Positions 41,785 to 49,903 of a stretch of 64,000 nt of DNA are shown here, one piece after another. Made by a program: the position numbers and the translations under genes. Location: positions 1 through 64,000 of the forward strand of contig NZ_JBIQWA010000011.1 in the NCBI RefSeq assembly GCF_046591575.1. Reading direction: 5' to 3'. Under the pieces are notes generated by a model. The model did no database searches. It was not told the origin of the DNA and saw nothing but the letters and a program-made list of their open reading frames with translations. Numbering within the stretch: the first letter of the stretch is position 1; each line of letters starts with the position of its first letter. The stretch is from Marivita sp046591575. Its GTDB lineage: Bacteria; Pseudomonadota; Alphaproteobacteria; Rhodobacterales; Rhodobacteraceae.

Positions 41785-41918
41785 GCACCATCGCCAGACC
41801 GCCCCCCGGGCTGGCGATTGGTTGGCGTATGCGCAATGCTCATATTTCGTATGGACTTGGCCACCATAAAGCGCACTGTACAATCCGAGGACGCCGCCCC
41901 GCGCTCTGGCGATGGTGC
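41785..41918. mobile_element. 134-bp copy of the terminal-inverted-repeat element
   Basis: The left end GCACCATCGCCAGACCGC (41785-41802) pairs with the right end GCGCTCTGGCGATGGTGC (41901-41918) at 17 of 18 positions. Shared interior blocks with the 27351 copy include GGGCTGGCGATT and a TTGGCnnCnATAAAnnGC motif. It ends 150 bp before the AT-rich HTH-membrane gene. Confidence 0.6.
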
Positions 41919-41924
41919 TTTTGT

Positions 41925-41946
41925 AGTGCGTGTGTTCACGTGCACT
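41925..41946 (+). repeat. Degraded REP-like palindrome
   Basis: AGTGCGTGTG / CACGTGCACT with mismatches, 7 bp after the repeat element, the same relative place as the REP unit at 27498. Bases 41947-42068 hold no gene; a possible -10 TATGAT lies near 41994. Confidence 0.35.
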
Positions 41947-42068
41947 TTACATAAAGTGTTGCACGAGGCATGAATTGAACAGTTTCCTCGATACTTATGA
42001 TGGGTCGTTCCCCATTGAATTCATAATGCTCGTCTATAGTTGTTTGATTTGAGGTCGTGAGTTGATAG

Positions 42069-42962
42069 ATGGTCAGCGAGTTTGATGGATTTGAGCTTCG
42101 ATTAGGTGACGTAATGCGCGGTGAACGCGCAACGCTCGGAAAATCTCTTTTAGATGTTCAACGTGAGCTAAGAATCAAGGCAAGCTACATCGCAGCAATA
42201 GAAAATGCTGATCCAAATGCTTTTGAAACACCAGGATTTATCGCTGGATACGTTAGGAGCTATGCTCGCTATCTTGGAATGGACCCAGATCAGGTCTATA
42301 GAGTTTTTTGCGAGGAAAGCGGATTTGAAAATATTGACGCATCACACAGCGCCGCAAACAGCTTGAGTATAAAGAGGCTCACCAGAGATCAATTGCTTGC
42401 CAAAGTTCCTGTAGGCGTAGAATTCGAGGTGCAAACCTCTCCAAAGCCAAGAATAACGCGTCATATCAAAGGTGTTTTCTTCGTTCTAGCGTTTCCGTTT
42501 TTAGCATTGTTCGATTTGCTAAACTATTTGCTTAGTCAGGTGACCCGAAAGGAGCCGGGTAGCTCGCTTTCGTTTCAAAGTGTTTCTCCTAGTACAACGG
42601 ATTGGTGGGCGGTGTTTGCTGTGGCTGCTAGTTTAATGTGTTGTACGTTGTTTTATTTGTCAGATCTACTGTCGTCAGTCAAAAGCGTGCCAACAAGGCT
42701 GTTGGTTTCCCTGATATTCGGTGTGACCATTGGCTTTGCGTTGGCGTGGTTTAATCCTAAATTTTTCTTTGCACGCATAACCCTTGCTCTACTGGCACCA
42801 TTACTTGCTGCATCAATATTTGGCGCTGAAGTCCGGCTGAATGCGGATGGTGAGCTATTTGGCGGCTATATGTCCATTGGTTCGGATAGGGACCCGCTTG
42901 AAATTCTTGTTGTGGGATTGCTATGCGGGTTTGCGATGTTTCTTCATAGCCGTTCCAAATAA
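42069..42962 (+). CDS. RodZ-like HTH protein with polytopic membrane C-terminus
   Basis: 297 residues. Residues 8-87 form a RodZ-type helix-turn-helix (GDVMRGERATLGKSLLDVQR, then TPGFIAGYVRSYARYLGMDPD), very like the N-terminus of the Rhodobacterales HTH/DUF4115 morphology protein. The usual single membrane helix and periplasmic DUF4115 domain are absent. Instead residues 130-297 carry about five hydrophobic helices (134-156, 179-200, 208-228, 232-252, 277-293). The gene is AT-rich, has only a weak ribosome site, and follows a cluster of repeats. It looks like a recombined or acquired paralogue of the RodZ family; function unknown. It converges on parE. Confidence 0.75.
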   Translation: MVSEFDGFELRLGDVMRGERATLGKSLLDVQRELRIKASYIAAIENADPNAFETPGFIAGYVRSYARYLGMDPDQVYRVFCEESGFENIDASHSAANSLSIKRLTRDQLLAKVPVGVEFEVQTSPKPRITRHIKGVFFVLAFPFLALFDLLNYLLSQVTRKEPGSSLSFQSVSPSTTDWWAVFAVAASLMCCTLFYLSDLLSSVKSVPTRLLVSLIFGVTIGFALAWFNPKFFFARITLALLAPLLAASIFGAEVRLNADGELFGGYMSIGSDRDPLEILVVGLLCGFAMFLHSRSK

Positions 42963-42981
42963 TTGGTACACGTCGATAACA

Positions 42982-44943
42982 TCAAACATCCAACTCCTCA
43001 ACAAACCGCGCGTTCTCCTGAATATACTGGAACCGCAGCTCGGGTTTCTTGCCCATCAACCGTTCCACCAGATCTCCGGTTTCGCCCGGTTCGTCCTCGT
43101 CGATGGTCACGCGGATCAGTTTGCGGGACGCCGGGTCCATCGTGGTTTCTTTCAGGTCCTTCGCGTCCATCTCGCCCAGACCCTTAAAGCGCTGGACGTC
43201 GATCTTGCCTTTGCCGCCAAGGCCCTTTTCCATCATCTCGTCTTTCTCAACATCGTCCGCCACATAAAGCCGCTTGGCCCCCTGCGTGAGCCGGTACAGC
43301 GGCGGGCAGGCCAGATACAAATGCCCTGCGTCGATCATCGGGCGCATTTGAGTAAAGAAAAATGTCATCAAAAGCGCCGCAATATGTGCGCCGTCCACGT
43401 CGGCATCCGTCATGATGATAATCTTATCGTAACGAAGATCGTCCACATTGAACTTTGTGCCCAGCCCGACACCCAGCGCCTGAGTGAGGTCATTGATCTC
43501 ATTGTTCGACCCAAGTTTAGAGGAGGCCGCACCAAGCACGTTCAAAATCTTGCCTCGCAGCGGCAGCAGCGCCTGTGTCTTGCGGTTCCGCGCCATTTTG
43601 GCAGACCCACCAGCGCTATCGCCCTCGACGATGAAAAGCTCTGTCCCGTCCCGCGCGGTGGCGGAACAATCGACAAGCTTGCCCGGCAGGCGCAGCTTTT
43701 TCGTCGCGGTCTTGCGCGCGGTCTCTTTCTCTTGCCGACGGCGCAACCGTTCCTCGGCGCGCAAAACCAGAAAGTCGAGGATCGCACCCGCCGATTTGGT
43801 ATCCGCCGCCAACCAGTTGTCAAAATGGTCCCGGACAGAGTTTTCGACCATGCGCTGCGCCTCCACGGTGGCAAGGCGATCCTTGGTCTGGCCCACGAAT
43901 TCTGGTTCCCGGATGAAACAGCTGACCAATGCGCCTGCGCCTGTGGTCAAATCCTCGCGCGTGATGGTGGTGGCTTTCTTGTTGTTCACCAATTCACCAT
44001 AGGCCTTGATTCCCTTCAGGATCGCGGCCCAAAAGCCGGCTTCGTGGGTGCCGCCTTCGGGTGTGGGGACCGTATTGCAATAGGACTGGATGAAGCCATC
44101 ACGCGACGGGGTCCAGTTGATCGCCCATTCAACCTTGCCCGGTGCGTTGAACTTTTCAAACCGGACCGAACCGGTGAACGGCTGGTCGGCATAGGTGGTG
44201 GCACCTGACAGTGTTTCGCTGAGGTAATCGGCAAGCCCGCCGGGAAAGTGGAACTTGGCCTCTGCCGGAGTTTCGCCATCGTCAATGCCGCATTTCCAGC
44301 GAATTTCGACGCCTGAAAACAAATAGGCTTTGGAGCGCGCCATCTTGAACAAGCGTGCTGGTTTCAGCTGCAGCGCGCCAAAAATCTCGGGGTCGGGATG
44401 AAAGGTCACAGAGGTGCCACGCCGATTCGGTGCGCTGCCGATCTTTTCCAGCTTGCCCTGCGGAACGCCGCGCGCGAATTCCATCGCGAATAGTTCCTTG
44501 TTACGGGCGACCTCGACCCGCAGGTGATCGGACAAGGCATTCACCACCGAAGAGCCGACACCATGCAGACCGCCGGAGGTTTCGTAACTGTCGCCGGAGA
44601 ATTTACCGCCGGCATTCAGAGTGCAGAAAATGATCTCAAGAGCGGATTTTGACGGGTCTTTCGGATGTGGATCGGTGGGGATGCCGCGCCCGTTATCCCG
44701 TACCGAAACATGGCCCCCGTCATGCAGTTCGATTTCGATCCATGTGGCATGTCCAGCAACCGCCTCGTCCATCGAGTTGTCGACGATCTCGGCCACCATA
44801 TGGTGCAAGGCGCGGTCGTCCTTGCCGCCGATATACATGCCGGGACGCAGGCGGACATGTTCCATGTCCTCCAACACCTCAATAGAGGCGGCATCGTAGT
44901 CTTTCGATGATGTCTGGGTCCCTGCAAGAAGGTCTTCGGCCAT
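42982..44943 (-). CDS. parE: DNA topoisomerase IV subunit B
   Basis: 653 residues, the size of ParE rather than GyrB. It is the ATPase and TOPRIM subunit that decatenates chromosomes with ParC. The GHKL ATPase has EIVDNSMDEAVAGHA and DNGRGIP, and the loop ETSGGLHGVGSSVVNALS. The TOPRIM domain has LFIVEGDSAGGSAKMARNR and MTDADVDGAHI, and the C-terminal QRFKGLGEMDAKDL is present. The start ATG at 44943 gives MAEDLLAGTQTSSKDYDAAS. Confidence 0.95.
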   Translation of the reverse strand: MAEDLLAGTQTSSKDYDAASIEVLEDMEHVRLRPGMYIGGKDDRALHHMVAEIVDNSMDEAVAGHATWIEIELHDGGHVSVRDNGRGIPTDPHPKDPSKSALEIIFCTLNAGGKFSGDSYETSGGLHGVGSSVVNALSDHLRVEVARNKELFAMEFARGVPQGKLEKIGSAPNRRGTSVTFHPDPEIFGALQLKPARLFKMARSKAYLFSGVEIRWKCGIDDGETPAEAKFHFPGGLADYLSETLSGATTYADQPFTGSVRFEKFNAPGKVEWAINWTPSRDGFIQSYCNTVPTPEGGTHEAGFWAAILKGIKAYGELVNNKKATTITREDLTTGAGALVSCFIREPEFVGQTKDRLATVEAQRMVENSVRDHFDNWLAADTKSAGAILDFLVLRAEERLRRRQEKETARKTATKKLRLPGKLVDCSATARDGTELFIVEGDSAGGSAKMARNRKTQALLPLRGKILNVLGAASSKLGSNNEINDLTQALGVGLGTKFNVDDLRYDKIIIMTDADVDGAHIAALLMTFFFTQMRPMIDAGHLYLACPPLYRLTQGAKRLYVADDVEKDEMMEKGLGGKGKIDVQRFKGLGEMDAKDLKETTMDPASRKLIRVTIDEDEPGETGDLVERLMGKKPELRFQYIQENARFVEELDV

Positions 44944-45006
44944 GGCAGCTGCTCTGTCTTTGTTGGTTTTCGACAGTATGACAGAGGGCGCGTTGCGGGG
45001 GAAGCA

Positions 45007-45420
45007 CTAGCCGCTTTTGGTGTCTTTCAACAGCCGGTCGGCTTTGCGTCGCACCAGCACGCTGCGCAGATCGTGCATGGCAAGCAACAACGCGTCGGTG
45101 ACGGATTCCAGCTGGTCGTCGGTGGCGCGCGATTGCGCCCATTGCGTGGTCAGGTTCAGATGATCCACGCTGCGCAGGATATCGTCGATGTCCCGCTCTG
45201 CGAGCACCTCCTGGCGGTCGACCATCCAATCGCGGATCACCGCCACGTCTTCGTCGCTGAGTGTGCGATCCCCGTGTGGTTTGATCTCGCCATTGCGGAT
45301 GTTCACCACAGCGATCTGGTCCATTTCGATTCGCCGCTGGCGGTTTTCGGTATCGACGCGAAACACCACCGCGCCGTTTTCCCGCACCCGGAAGTAATAG
45401 TCTGGCAGTTCCGTTCCCAT
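45007..45420 (-). CDS. Conserved hypothetical protein
   Basis: 137 residues, soluble, rich in Asp, Arg and Leu; it begins MGTELPDYYFRVRENGAVVFRVDTENRQRRIEMDQIAVVNI in part. I do not recognise a family. It starts 3 bp after the stop of the aminotransferase gene on the same strand, so both are probably one transcript. No signal peptide or membrane helix. Confidence 0.7.
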   Translation of the reverse strand: MGTELPDYYFRVRENGAVVFRVDTENRQRRIEMDQIAVVNIRNGEIKPHGDRTLSDEDVAVIRDWMVDRQEVLAERDIDDILRSVDHLNLTTQWAQSRATDDQLESVTDALLLAMHDLRSVLVRRKADRLLKDTKSG

Positions 45421-45423
45421 GCG

Positions 45424-46626
45424 TCAGGTCAGCCCCGCACAGAAGGTCTGGATGCGGGTACAGGCGTCTTCCAGCACCGCGTCCGATGTTGCATAGCTGA
45501 CCCGGAAATAGGGGCTTAGCCCGAAAGCGGCCCCAAACACCACGGCAACGCCATGCTCGTCCAAAAGCGCTGTGGCAAAGGCTTCGTCGGTGTCGATCAA
45601 TGCTCCGCCCGCGCTTGTTTTGCCAATGCAGCCTTTGATCGAGGGATAGACGTAAAACGCGCCGTCCGGCACGGCACAGGTGATGCCCTCTGCCGCATTC
45701 AGGCCCGTGACCACAAGATCGCGCCGTGTGCGAAAGGCCTCGCAGCGCTTCGCCAGATAATCCTGCGGGCCGTTCAAGGCCTCGACCGTGGCCCATTGAC
45801 TGATCGAACAGGGGTTCGAGGTAGATTGCGACTGAACCTTGCGCATGGCGTTGATCAGCATTTCCGGACCCGCCGCGTAACCGATCCGCCAACCGGTCAT
45901 GGCAAAGGCTTTGGACACGCCGTTCACAGTCAGGGTTCGGTCATACAATTCTGGTTCGACCTGTGCGGGTGTGCAGAATTCGAACCCGTCAAAGGCAAGA
46001 TGTTCGTACATGTCGTCGGTCATGACCCATACATGCGGATGACGCAGCAGCACGTCTGTCAACGCTTTCAATTGGTCATGGCTGTATCCCGCGCCCGTCG
46101 GGTTGGACGGCGAATTAAAGATGAACCACTTGGTTCTGGGGGTGATGGCCGCCTCCAGCGCGTCGGGTGTCAGGCGAAACCCGTTTTCAAATGTCGTTTT
46201 GACCACGGCTGGTGTGCCGCCGGCAAGTTTAACCATGTCCGGATAACTGACCCAATAGGGGGCCGGGATGATCACCTCATCCTGCGGGTTTAACGTGGCC
46301 ATCAGCGCGTTGAACAAGACCTGCTTGCCACCCGTGGAAACAGTGACATGCGAGGGTTCATACTCCAGCCCGTTTTCGCGCTTGAACTTGTCGCAAATCG
46401 CCAGCTTGACCTCGGGGATACCATCAACAGGTGTATATTTCGTTTTTCCCGCGTTGATCGCGGCAATCGCGGCGGCCTTGATATTGTCGGGCGTATCAAA
46501 ATCCGGCTCCCCCGCGCCAAGACCGATCACATCTTTGCCTGCGGCCTTAAGCTCGGTGGCTTTTTGGGTCACGGCGATGGTGGGAGAGGGGCTGACACGG
46601 GCAAGGGCGTCCGACAGAAAGGGCAT
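45424..46626 (-). CDS. Class I aspartate/aromatic aminotransferase
   Basis: 400 residues from the ATG at 46626 (MPFLSDALARVSPSPTIAVTQKA). A PLP enzyme that moves the amino group between aspartate (or similar) and 2-oxoglutarate. It has NSPSNPTGAGY, the PLP lysine in SKAFAMTGWRIGY (about residue 239), and the C-terminal FRVSYATSD with the carboxylate-binding Arg. The sequence is of the AspC/AatA 1-gamma type; precise substrate preference is not visible. A longer in-frame reading upstream would run through the divergent XRE promoter region and is rejected. Confidence 0.9.
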   Translation of the reverse strand: MPFLSDALARVSPSPTIAVTQKATELKAAGKDVIGLGAGEPDFDTPDNIKAAAIAAINAGKTKYTPVDGIPEVKLAICDKFKRENGLEYEPSHVTVSTGGKQVLFNALMATLNPQDEVIIPAPYWVSYPDMVKLAGGTPAVVKTTFENGFRLTPDALEAAITPRTKWFIFNSPSNPTGAGYSHDQLKALTDVLLRHPHVWVMTDDMYEHLAFDGFEFCTPAQVEPELYDRTLTVNGVSKAFAMTGWRIGYAAGPEMLINAMRKVQSQSTSNPCSISQWATVEALNGPQDYLAKRCEAFRTRRDLVVTGLNAAEGITCAVPDGAFYVYPSIKGCIGKTSAGGALIDTDEAFATALLDEHGVAVVFGAAFGLSPYFRVSYATSDAVLEDACTRIQTFCAGLT

Positions 46627-46677
46627 GAGGGCCTCTGTTTGTGATTGTATCCAGACTGTCTTAGGGTGCGCCTGAAA

Positions 46678-46695
46678 AACGATCAAGCAACGATC
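46678..46695 (+). promoter_or_regulatory. Direct repeats between the aminotransferase and XRE genes
   Basis: AACGATC occurs at 46678-46684 and 46689-46695, 11 bp apart (one helical turn), in the 84-bp divergent gap and just before the XRE ribosome site. It could be an autoregulatory operator. Confidence 0.3.
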
Positions 46696-46710
46696 GTGAA
46701 AGGAGAACTG

Positions 46711-47103
46711 ATGACCGAGAGCGACCACGACTGGTACGCCCCCGAGATTGCCACCTTCGGGGACCGTCTGACCGCTGCCCGCGAGGCGACAGGCATGAGC
46801 CAGGAAGCGCTTGCCAAACGTCTGGGTGTCAAGAAATCGACCATGCGCAACTGGGAAGACGACCTGTCCGAACCGCGTGCGAACCGGCTTGCCATTCTGG
46901 CGGGGCTTTTGAACGTCTCGATAATGTGGTTGATCAATGGTGAAGGCGAAGGCGTAGAGACGCCGGATAACGACACTTTGCCCAGCGATATCAGTGACAT
47001 CATCCTTGAGGTGCGCGAGATGAAAGCAGAGCTTCATTCCAAAGCGGAACAACTGGCGCGGCTGGAAAAACGCCTGCGCCGGATTCTGGGCACCCAGACA
47101 TGA
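46711..47103 (+). CDS. XRE-family transcriptional regulator upstream of sdhE
   Basis: 130 residues from the ATG at 46711 (AAAGGAG upstream). A Cro/CI-type helix-turn-helix occupies residues about 13-70 (FGDRLTAAREATGMSQEALAKRLGVKKSTMRNWEDD in part), and the C-terminal 40 residues form a coiled coil (EVREMKAELHSKAEQLARLEKRLRRI). It overlaps sdhE by 4 bp (ATGA), so the two are translated together. The target genes are unknown; regulation of succinate dehydrogenase maturation is one possibility. Confidence 0.85.
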   Translation: MTESDHDWYAPEIATFGDRLTAAREATGMSQEALAKRLGVKKSTMRNWEDDLSEPRANRLAILAGLLNVSIMWLINGEGEGVETPDNDTLPSDISDIILEVREMKAELHSKAEQLARLEKRLRRILGTQT

Positions 47104-47360
47104 GCGAGCCGCGCGAACACCGGCTCAAGCGGTTGACCATGCGGTCGATGCGCCGGGGCATCAAGGAAATGGATATCATTCTGTCCCGCTATGCTGCGCT
47201 GCGGCTGGGCACGTTTGAAGATCAGCAACTTGATCGCTACGATGCGCTTTTGTCCGAAAATGACCAGGATTTGTACCAGTGGGTCAGCGGCCAGAAACCG
47301 CCCCCCGATGCGCTGCGCGACATGATTGCAGATATCTCGGATGTTGCGTTTCGGGGCTGA
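47100..47360 (+). CDS. sdhE: Succinate dehydrogenase assembly factor SdhE
   Basis: 86 residues, the family size. SdhE (Sdh5/SDHAF2 family) helps attach FAD covalently to SdhA. The conserved RRGIKEMD (RGxxEMD, about residues 18-25) and the YxxLLSENDQDLYQWVSG segment are present. It follows the XRE gene with a 4-bp overlap. Confidence 0.93.
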   Translation: MSEPREHRLKRLTMRSMRRGIKEMDIILSRYAALRLGTFEDQQLDRYDALLSENDQDLYQWVSGQKPPPDALRDMIADISDVAFRG

Positions 47361-47441
47361 TATAAAAGAGTTTTGACGACTTAACCGATTATTCGGGATT
47401 TTGCTGAATGCTCCGTCGCAACAGATAAGGCGGAGACAATA

Positions 47442-47939
47442 ATGAGCATACACACATCTGTTGAGCAGAACCGGTCCAGTGGCGTTTTGGATGGCTATCT
47501 TGAAGCACTTGCGCTGGTGGAACGGCTTCACCGGCTGCTTCTTGATGTTATCAAAGATGAATTTGAACGCGTTGGGGTGATTGAAATCAACGCCGTTCAG
47601 GCGCTGTTGCTGTTCAATATCGGCGATAACGAAGTGACCGCGGGTGAATTGAAAACGCGTGGTTATTACCAGGGCAGCAATGTCAGTTATAATCTAAAGA
47701 AACTTGTTGAAATGGGCTATATGCACCATCAACGCTGCGAAATTGATCGTCGCTCCGTTCGGGTTAAGCTAACGGTGCGTGGACGCGAGATCCGGGATTT
47801 GATCTCGGCTTTGTTCGGGCGTCACGCTGATGGGCTATTGGATAAAAAAGTGATTGACCACGATACTCTGGGCGAGATGAGCGATACTTTGCGTCGAATG
47901 GAGCGGTATTGGACCGATCAGATCCGGTATATTTACTAG
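47442..47939 (+). CDS. ldtR: MarR-family regulator, LdtR-like
   Basis: 165 residues with a winged helix (about 45-120). The recognition region GELKTRGYYQGSNVSYNLKKLVEMGYMHHQRCEIDRRSVRV in part is the pattern I associate with LdtR, an alphaproteobacterial MarR-type regulator of an L,D-transpeptidase and stress genes. The transpeptidase gene is not adjacent here. AAGGCGGAGA lies upstream of the ATG. It is convergent with gloA. Confidence 0.7.
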   Translation: MSIHTSVEQNRSSGVLDGYLEALALVERLHRLLLDVIKDEFERVGVIEINAVQALLLFNIGDNEVTAGELKTRGYYQGSNVSYNLKKLVEMGYMHHQRCEIDRRSVRVKLTVRGREIRDLISALFGRHADGLLDKKVIDHDTLGEMSDTLRRMERYWTDQIRYIY

Positions 47940-47961
47940 GATTATCTTGGGCCGTCCTTGT

Positions 47962-48024
47962 GTGTTTTGGGCAAGTGCAACGGATGTTGAACGCGCCCAA
48001 AACACTGTGATCTGGCTATCACAG
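47962..48024. terminator. Hairpins between convergent ldtR and gloA (possible bidirectional terminator)
   Basis: An 11-bp perfect inverted repeat GTGTTTTGGGC (47962-47972) / GCCCAAAACAC (47995-48005), with T and A runs inside its arms, and a second 7-bp hairpin CTGTGAT / ATCACAG (48005-48024). Placed between two stop codons facing each other. Confidence 0.4.
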
Positions 48025-48039
48025 CCAGCCCGCGTCAGG

Positions 48040-48468
48040 TTACCAGTGGCCCGTGTTTTCCATACTTGCCCAAGGCTCTTGCGGGGGTAGGGGATCACCG
48101 GCCTGCAGCAGTTCAATCGAGATATTGTCAGGAGATCTGATAAAGGCCATGTACCCATCCCGAGGCGGGCGATTGATCGTGACGTCATTGTCCATCAGGT
48201 GCTGACAGGTCTCGTAAATATTGTCGACGCGATAGGCGAGATGCCCAAAATGACGGCTATCTGATGGCAATCCCTCATCCCCATCCCAGTTATAGGTCAG
48301 TTCGACGGGGTATTCTTCTTGGCCCTCAGGAGCCATAAAAATCAAAGTGAACCGACCCTTTTCATTGTCGGTTCGCCGGGTCTCTTTCAGGCCCAGCAGC
48401 TTGTAAAATTCCATCGACGCGTCCAGATCTTTGACGCGCACCATCGTGTGTAGATAGCGAAGGGGCAT
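48040..48468 (-). CDS. gloA: Lactoylglutathione lyase (glyoxalase I)
   Basis: 142 residues, a single-domain vicinal-oxygen-chelate protein. It isomerises the methylglyoxal-glutathione adduct to lactoylglutathione. It starts MPLRYLHTMVRVKDLDASMEFY; metal ligands are His7 in the first strand, Glu in VELTYNW, His in FGHLAYRV and Glu in ISIELLQ. Length and motifs match the Ni/Co-type bacterial enzyme. Confidence 0.92.
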   Translation of the reverse strand: MPLRYLHTMVRVKDLDASMEFYKLLGLKETRRTDNEKGRFTLIFMAPEGQEEYPVELTYNWDGDEGLPSDSRHFGHLAYRVDNIYETCQHLMDNDVTINRPPRDGYMAFIRSPDNISIELLQAGDPLPPQEPWASMENTGHW

Positions 48469-48538
48469 AGTGTCCTCTTGGTTTGGATGCGCAAGAGGCT
48501 AGGGGAATTCGCCGCGATGTCGAGTGTGAATCGGACCC

Positions 48539-49903
48539 TTAAAAGGCAGATCGGATGCCCAGTTGCACACCGTAATTTTCGGTCTCGTAAATGTCGATAT
48601 TTGCGTCGGTACGTTCTGCACGAAACGTAATCGTTGGCATGAAACCGTAAAAATCCAGATCGGGCAAGGCTGCGGTGATGGTCGCTTTGACCGTGGTTTC
48701 TTCGCGTCCGTCGGAGGACAGCGAAGATCTGTCATGGGTCTTTTCGCCCAGCGCCAGACCGAACTGCATCAGCATTGAACCGACTGGTTTGGCCAAGCTG
48801 TATTGGACCGCAATTTCGCGCTGCGTGTAATCAAGGTAATCAGTGTCGCTGGTTGCTTTGCCGAACGTCGCGGACAGGCCAATCCGATTGCCGCTGTCCA
48901 GTGAAAACCCATAGCCCAGGCGGCCGGTCCAGATCGCGGCATCATCACGCCCGTTTTGCCCGACTTGAATCTCGCGCGTGAGTGACACAGAGGCCAATCC
49001 ACGATCGCCTATAATCTGGTTGTAATTCGTCCCAAGCCGCGCATATCGCAACAATTCTTCGCCACCGTACCAACTGGCACCAAGACGCATGTTCCAACCA
49101 AGCTGGGCATTCGGAGCAGGCAGTCGGTATGTTTCACGAAGCCCAATAAATGTCGATGTAATCGCAAAATCGGAACCTTCCGCATCAGGTGCGATGTCTT
49201 TCGCTTCGCTGGATAGCACATATGTGCGATGGTTCAGGCCAAACTGCAAATCGGTGCGCTTGCGATCCGTATCGACAAGACGATACCGGATATTTGCACC
49301 AGCAGACACTTCCACCCCGGATAATGCGCGGGCTTGTCCTTCAAGCTCAAACTCGAACGGCAAATCGAACAGTTCAGAGGTTTCGTTCCGGCTTCCGTTA
49401 TTGATGTTGGAGTTGGGCGAAACAGAGAAACGCAAAGCGGTCGACCATGGGTTTTGGCGACGCACATATCGGTAATCTTCTGTTGCCCGCAGCTTGAGCT
49501 GATCATTGGGAGCCAGTTGGACAGCACGGCGCAGCCAAAGCTGTGCTGCGGTTCTGCGGCCAGATGACGATAGGGCCTGCGCATTTGCCATTGCGGCCGC
49601 GTATTTTGCCTCTGTTTCCTGTGCCAGCGCCCAAGCCTTGCGCGCGTGATGCAGCGCCTCTGCATTACGGCCCAGATCCCGGGCTGCGCGAGATTTGATC
49701 AGATGCGCATTAAGGTCCTCATTATTCCGACCGATCAAGGCTGTCGACAAATCATACGCCAGACTGGCCTGTCCTTGCGAAACGGCCTGTCCAGCAAGCT
49801 CTCGCATCTGGGCTGGCGTCAATGTGACCTGTGCAGCTACAGCCGTCGCGGCCCCAATGGCCGCAACAACCGACGCCGCGATTATGCGTCGCAGTCTGAT
49901 CAT
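48539..49903 (-). CDS. Slam-like surface lipoprotein assembly modifier (TPR + outer-membrane barrel)
   Basis: 454 residues. A signal peptide (1-24, ending ATAVAAQ) is followed by a helical TPR-like domain (about 25-150; repeats such as DLNAHLIKSRAARDLGRNAEALHHARKAW in part). From about 155 to the terminal Phe454 are alternating amphipathic strands of an outer-membrane barrel, opening FSVSPNSNINNGSRNE, the pattern of the Slam (DUF560/PF04575) barrel. Slam proteins move lipoproteins across the outer membrane to the cell surface in Neisseria and relatives. The gene overlaps the upstream lipoprotein gene by 4 bp, so this is probably a transporter with its own client. Confidence 0.75.
   Translation of the reverse strand: MIRLRRIIAASVVAAIGAATAVAAQVTLTPAQMRELAGQAVSQGQASLAYDLSTALIGRNNEDLNAHLIKSRAARDLGRNAEALHHARKAWALAQETEAKYAAAMANAQALSSSGRRTAAQLWLRRAVQLAPNDQLKLRATEDYRYVRRQNPWSTALRFSVSPNSNINNGSRNETSELFDLPFEFELEGQARALSGVEVSAGANIRYRLVDTDRKRTDLQFGLNHRTYVLSSEAKDIAPDAEGSDFAITSTFIGLRETYRLPAPNAQLGWNMRLGASWYGGEELLRYARLGTNYNQIIGDRGLASVSLTREIQVGQNGRDDAAIWTGRLGYGFSLDSGNRIGLSATFGKATSDTDYLDYTQREIAVQYSLAKPVGSMLMQFGLALGEKTHDRSSLSSDGREETTVKATITAALPDLDFYGFMPTITFRAERTDANIDIYETENYGVQLGIRSAF

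Noticed and set aside
45424..47052. Extended aminotransferase start upstream of 46626
   Set aside because: The extra 142 residues have no homology to the family, and would overlap the XRE gene and its ribosome site on the other strand; the ATG at 46626 gives the usual N-terminus.
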